DNA of 64,000 bases. Source: Streptomyces sp. Root431 (lineage in GTDB: Bacteria > Actinomycetota > Actinomycetes > Streptomycetales > Streptomycetaceae). The position numbers and the translations under genes are program-made. The notes under the pieces are model-generated. The model was not told where the DNA came from and did no database searches. It saw only the letters and a program-made list of their open reading frames with translations. The first letter of the stretch is position 1. Each line of letters begins with the position of its first letter. This document shows, piece by piece, positions 61,159-64,000 of this stretch. The stretch lies in contig NZ_LMEI01000007.1 of the NCBI RefSeq assembly GCF_001426585.1, forward strand, positions 80,584 to 144,583, given 5' to 3'.

Positions 61159-61749
61159 TCAGACGGTCGTGACGACGTCGTCGTAGGCCAGGCGCGGGGA
61201 GCGCGGGAACCAGGCGTCCTCGCCCGGCTTGCCGATGTTGACGACCATCAGCGGGGTGTGGTCGTCGTCCAGGAACTCCTTCTGGAGCCCGGCGAAGTCG
61301 AGACCGGTCATCGGGCCGGCGGCGAGGCCGGCGGCGCGGACGCCGACGATGAAGTAGGCGGCCTGGAGGGCGGCGTTCAGCACGGCCGACTGCTCGCGGA
61401 CCGGGCGCTCGGCGAAGAACATGTCCTTGGCCTGCGGGAAGTGCGGGAGCAGGGCCGGGAGCTCCTCGTGGAACTCGTTGTCGGCGGAGAGGATCGCGAC
61501 CAGCGGGGCGGCGGCGGTCTTCGGCTGGTTGCCCTCGGCCATGTGCTTGACCAGGCGCTCACGGGCCTCGGGGGAGCGGACCAGCGTGATGCGCAGCGGG
61601 GTCTGGTTGAAGGCGGTCGGGCCGTACTTCACCAGGTCGTAGATCGCCTGGACCTGCTCGTCGGTCACCGGCTCGTCGGTGAACGTGTTGGCGGTGCGGG
61701 CCTCGCGGAAGAGGAGGTCCTGGGCGGCGGGGTCAAGGGCGAGAGACAT
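61159..61749 (-). CDS. nitroreductase-family FMN enzyme (RutE/malonic semialdehyde reductase-like)
   Basis: 196 residues. Nitroreductase fold: REARTANTFTDEPVTDEQVQAIYDLVKYGPTAFNQTPLRITLV near the N-terminus (FMN phosphate/isoalloxazine sites), and GLAAGPMTGLD and GKPGEDAWFPRSPRL near the C-terminus. The short form matches the RutE/YdfN branch, which reduces malonic semialdehyde or quinones/nitro compounds with NAD(P)H. A TTGA-N7-TCAA operator overlaps its promoter. Confidence 0.9.
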   Translation of the reverse strand: MSLALDPAAQDLLFREARTANTFTDEPVTDEQVQAIYDLVKYGPTAFNQTPLRITLVRSPEARERLVKHMAEGNQPKTAAAPLVAILSADNEFHEELPALLPHFPQAKDMFFAERPVREQSAVLNAALQAAYFIVGVRAAGLAAGPMTGLDFAGLQKEFLDDDHTPLMVVNIGKPGEDAWFPRSPRLAYDDVVTTV

Positions 61750-61785
61750 GCTGCGTACCTTCCGGACTGCGGATCAAGCGATGTC

Positions 61786-61819
61786 CTCGACAGTACGCGC
61801 ATGATTGATGAAACTTCAA
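61786..61819 (-). promoter_or_regulatory. nitroreductase promoter and operator
   Basis: On the minus strand TTGAAG (-35), an 18-bp spacer and TACTGT (-10). The inverted repeat ttgatgaaacttcaa (61805-61819) covers the -35 box, so a repressor (MarR/HxlR-like type) would block it. The regulator gene is not in this window. Confidence 0.45.
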
Positions 61820-61908
61820 CTAATCCATCCGGATAGTGATCCGCTTCACTCCCGAGTCTACGACAGGGCGGGGCGGGGCGCGGAAGGGCGCCGACAGGCG
61901 CCGGTACG

Positions 61909-61955
61909 CCACCAACCGGACCACCAACCGGACCACCGGCAGACCACCGGCAGGT
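61909..61955. repeat. 11-12-bp tandem repeat, four copies
   Basis: Copies of ccaccaaccgga followed by diverged ccaccggcaga/g units, between the nitroreductase gene promoter and the xseB stop. Confidence 0.8.
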
Positions 61956-61966
61956 CACCGGCCGGG

Positions 61967-62215
61967 CTACTCCTCCCCGCCCGAGGCCTCCTCCGCGGCC
62001 TCGGCCGCGCGCTCCGCCGCCAGGGAGGCGTCGAGGCGGGCCCGGGCCCCCTCAAGGCGTCGCCGGCAGACCTTCGCCAGCTCCTCGCCGCGCTCCCAGA
62101 GCGCGAGGGACTCCTCCAGGGACGTCCCGCCCGCCTCCAGTCGCCGGACGACCTCGATGAGCTCGTCCCGCGCCTGCTCGTAGCCGAGCGCCGCCTCTTC
62201 CGTACCGGCTGCCAT
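61967..62215 (-). CDS. xseB: exodeoxyribonuclease VII small subunit XseB
   Basis: 82 residues. Typical short helical hairpin: [54 protein letters not shown] in pieces, with an acidic Ala/Glu tail. It binds the long coiled coil of XseA, encoded 77 bp upstream on the same strand. Confidence 0.95.
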   Translation of the reverse strand: MAAGTEEAALGYEQARDELIEVVRRLEAGGTSLEESLALWERGEELAKVCRRRLEGARARLDASLAAERAAEAAEEASGGEE

Positions 62216-62292
62216 CTGCTCCACCCTCCGTGTCGCTCTCTCGCTCGACGTCGCGCCGCGCGAGTCCTCTCTCCATGATCTTCGGGACCCGC

Positions 62293-63510
62293 TCAGGCCG
62301 GGTCGGCCACGCGGCGCACCGCGAACTCGCCCTCGGCGACCCGGGCCCGCAGCTCCTCGCCCTCCGCGACCTCCTCGGGAGAGCGGACCACCGCCCCGTC
62401 CGCCCGCTGGAGCACCGCGTACCCCCGCTCCATCGTCGCGGCGGGCGACAGCGCCCGGACCCGCGCCCGGGTGTGCGAGAGCTCCGAGTCGGCCCGGTCC
62501 AGGAGGTGTCCCAGGACCCGCCGGCTCCGCGCGAGCAGCGCGTCGATCTCGTCCTCGCGGACCTCGACCATCCGCTGCGGATGCTCCATGACAGGCCGCG
62601 CGAGCGCGTGCGCGAGGCCGCGCTCCTCCCGCTCCAGGAGCCCCCGCACGGTCCGCAGCGCCCGGTCCCGCAGCCCGCGTACCCGGTCGAGCTCCTCCCC
62701 GACGTCCGGCACGACCTTCTTGGCGGCGTCCGTCGGCGTCGAGGCCCGCAGGTCGGCCACCAGGTCGAGGAGGGGCGAGTCCGGCTCGTGGCCGATCGCG
62801 GAGACCACCGGCGTACGGCACTCGGCGACGGCCCGTACGAGCTGCTCGTCCGAGAACGGCAGCAGGTCCTCGACGCTGCCGCCGCCCCGGGCGACGATGA
62901 TCACGTCCACGTCCTCGTGGGCGTCGAGCTCCTTCACCGCCTGGACGACCTGCGGGACGGCCTTCACGCCCTGCACCGGGACGTTCCGCACCTCGAAGCG
63001 GACGGCCGGCCAGCGGCGCCGCGCGTTCTCCAGGACGTCCCGCTCCGCCGCCGAGGCGCGTCCGCAGACGAGCCCGATGAGGTGCGGCAGGAACGGCAGC
63101 GGCTTCTTCCGGTCGAGCGCGAAGAGCCCCTCGGCCGCCAGGCTCCGCTTCAGCTGCTCCAGGCGGGCGAGCAGCTCGCCGATCCCCACCGGCTTGATCT
63201 CCACGGCCCGCAGCGACAGTTGCCCGCGCGGCGCGTACCACTCGGGCTTCGCGTGCACGACGACCCGGGCGCCCTCGGAGACCAGGTCCGCGACCGAGTC
63301 GAAGACCTGGCGGTAGCAGGTGACGCTGATCGAGATGTCGTACGAGGGGTCCCGCAGCGTCAGGAAGACGACCCCGGCGCCGGGGCGCCGCGACAGCTGC
63401 GTGATCTGCCCCTCGACCCAGATCGCTCCGAGCCGGTCGATCCAGCCCCCGATCAGGCGGGAGACCTCACCGACGGGAAGCGGTGCTTCGGCGGACGTGT
63501 TCAGAGCCAT
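62293..63510 (-). CDS. xseA: exodeoxyribonuclease VII large subunit XseA
   Basis: 405 residues. N-terminal OB fold (about 10-105; [28 protein letters not shown]), catalytic domain with [43 protein letters not shown] and [31 protein letters not shown] in pieces (family motif GRGGGSxEDLxxFNxE/GHExD). A helical C-terminal part carries the XseB-binding coiled coil. It degrades single-stranded DNA from both ends into oligonucleotides, in repair. Confidence 0.96.
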   Translation of the reverse strand: MALNTSAEAPLPVGEVSRLIGGWIDRLGAIWVEGQITQLSRRPGAGVVFLTLRDPSYDISISVTCYRQVFDSVADLVSEGARVVVHAKPEWYAPRGQLSLRAVEIKPVGIGELLARLEQLKRSLAAEGLFALDRKKPLPFLPHLIGLVCGRASAAERDVLENARRRWPAVRFEVRNVPVQGVKAVPQVVQAVKELDAHEDVDVIIVARGGGSVEDLLPFSDEQLVRAVAECRTPVVSAIGHEPDSPLLDLVADLRASTPTDAAKKVVPDVGEELDRVRGLRDRALRTVRGLLEREERGLAHALARPVMEHPQRMVEVREDEIDALLARSRRVLGHLLDRADSELSHTRARVRALSPAATMERGYAVLQRADGAVVRSPEEVAEGEELRARVAEGEFAVRRVADPA

Positions 63511-63539
63511 GGACCGAGCGTAACGGCGCGGTACGACAA

Positions 63540-63625
63540 CGTGTACGACGACGGCGACGGCCGCGTGTACGGGTGCGTGTACGGGTGCGGGTACGGGAGC
63601 CGCGTGTACGGGAACGGTACGGGGG
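63540..63625. repeat. degenerate gtgtacggg repeats upstream of xseA
   Basis: Six or seven imperfect copies of gtgtacgggtgc-like units (12 bp) fill the gap between the permease stop and xseA. They may also hide the xseA promoter. Confidence 0.8.
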
Positions 63626-63628
63626 ACC

Positions 63629-64000
63629 TCAGGACCGAGCCGTCGGCCGGGTCGTCCCCTGCATGGCCAGGACGACGAGCCCGATCCCCAGCCACACCAC
63701 GCCCACCACCTGCGCGGCGACCGAGGCCTCCACGATCACGGCGATCAGGATGGCCGCACCGACGACCGGCATGACGACGTGCTTCAGCCAGTTCGGCGGG
63801 CCCTCCGCCCGCTGGACCGCGAACCACCCCACCACGCTCGCGTGCAGCAGCACGAACGCCGTCAGCGCGCCGACGTCGACCACCGACACCAAGTGGTCGA
63901 GGCCGTCGTCCCGCCGCGCCGCCCACACCGCCGCGATCATCGTCACCGTCGCCGCCACGAGCAGCGCCACGCGCGGCACGCCCGAGTCCGTCCGGGCCAG
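63629..64000 (-). CDS. APC-type permease, C-terminal part (continues beyond window)
   Basis: The last 123 residues of a membrane protein; the frame is open to the window edge ([21 protein letters not shown]...), so the GTG at 63979 is not the real start. Three or four helices are visible: [37 protein letters not shown] and [19 protein letters not shown]. The pattern after [12 protein letters not shown] is that of the late helices of amino acid-polyamine-organocation transporters. Substrate unknown. Confidence 0.75.
   Translation of the reverse strand: MARTDSGVPRVALLVAATVTMIAAVWAARRDDGLDHLVSVVDVGALTAFVLLHASVVGWFAVQRAEGPPNWLKHVVMPVVGAAILIAVIVEASVAAQVVGVVWLGIGLVVLAMQGTTRPTARS

Overview
The window is chromosomal DNA from a Streptomyces-type actinomycete. 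Overall G+C is very high with a strong G/C bias at third codon positions. GTG starts and 4-base ATGA/GTGA gene overlaps are common. The gene content is typical of the genus: wblI-like WhiB protein, DUF1707, chitinase with a DasR-type site, Tad pilus locus, oxyR-ahpC-ahpD, and a single in-frame TTA codon. I see no tRNA, rRNA, CRISPR array, prophage, intact insertion sequence or biosynthetic gene cluster. Start sites were chosen from ribosome binding sites where these were visible.

Left part (1-9.3 kb): a TelA-family gene cut by the left edge, coupled to a membrane-anchored binding-protein-like gene; a small unknown gene; the aminotransferase alaA; then a forward cell-surface glycan unit. That unit holds a small membrane protein, a large deacetylase-like/GT2 synthase whose NodB motifs look degenerate, and an MptB-like polyprenol-dependent mannosyltransferase. 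A glutaredoxin-like gene with an apparent N-terminal frameshift follows.

9.3-14.8 kb: a divergent locus for D-amino acid breakdown. N-acyl-D-amino-acid deacylase and a PLP D-serine/threonine deaminase read left. A PfkB kinase, an IclR regulator and RidA read right, with a 19-bp palindromic operator between the two arms. The kinase gene carries an in-frame 162-bp palindromic repeat plus a 3 x 21-bp minisatellite.

14.8-32 kb: secreted M14 carboxypeptidase, a decayed Ser/Thr kinase fragment and a chitinase with a dre-like site. A complete Gram-positive Tad/Flp pilus operon follows (zinc-ribbon protein, CpaB, CpaE-like, two TadE, TadA, TadB, TadC, Flp pilin, TadE/G-like, lipoprotein, OmpA-like). 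The pilin-processing peptidase TadV lies separately at 31.1 kb. An AbiEi/DUF559-like protein, a PIG-V-like mannosyltransferase and a DUF192 protein lie between them.

32-50 kb: aldo/keto reductase, cis-prenyltransferase, PIN-PhoH ATPase, an SLT lytic transglycosylase behind a structured leader, AI-2E-type exporter, the peroxide-defence set ahpD-ahpC/oxyR, a PadR-ABC transporter operon, a bifunctional penicillin-binding protein, and a GAF-SpoIIE-HATPase regulator with the TTA codon.

50-64 kb: DUF402 protein, class II fumarase, SGNH hydrolase with ricin-type lectin, class B-like acid phosphatase, class I Fe-S fumarase, DUF1707 protein, WhiB-like protein, glpX, DUF4245 protein, nitroreductase, xseB-xseA, and the C-terminal end of an APC permease cut by the right edge. 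Short tandem repeats are scattered through the intergenic spaces and just after or across stop codons.
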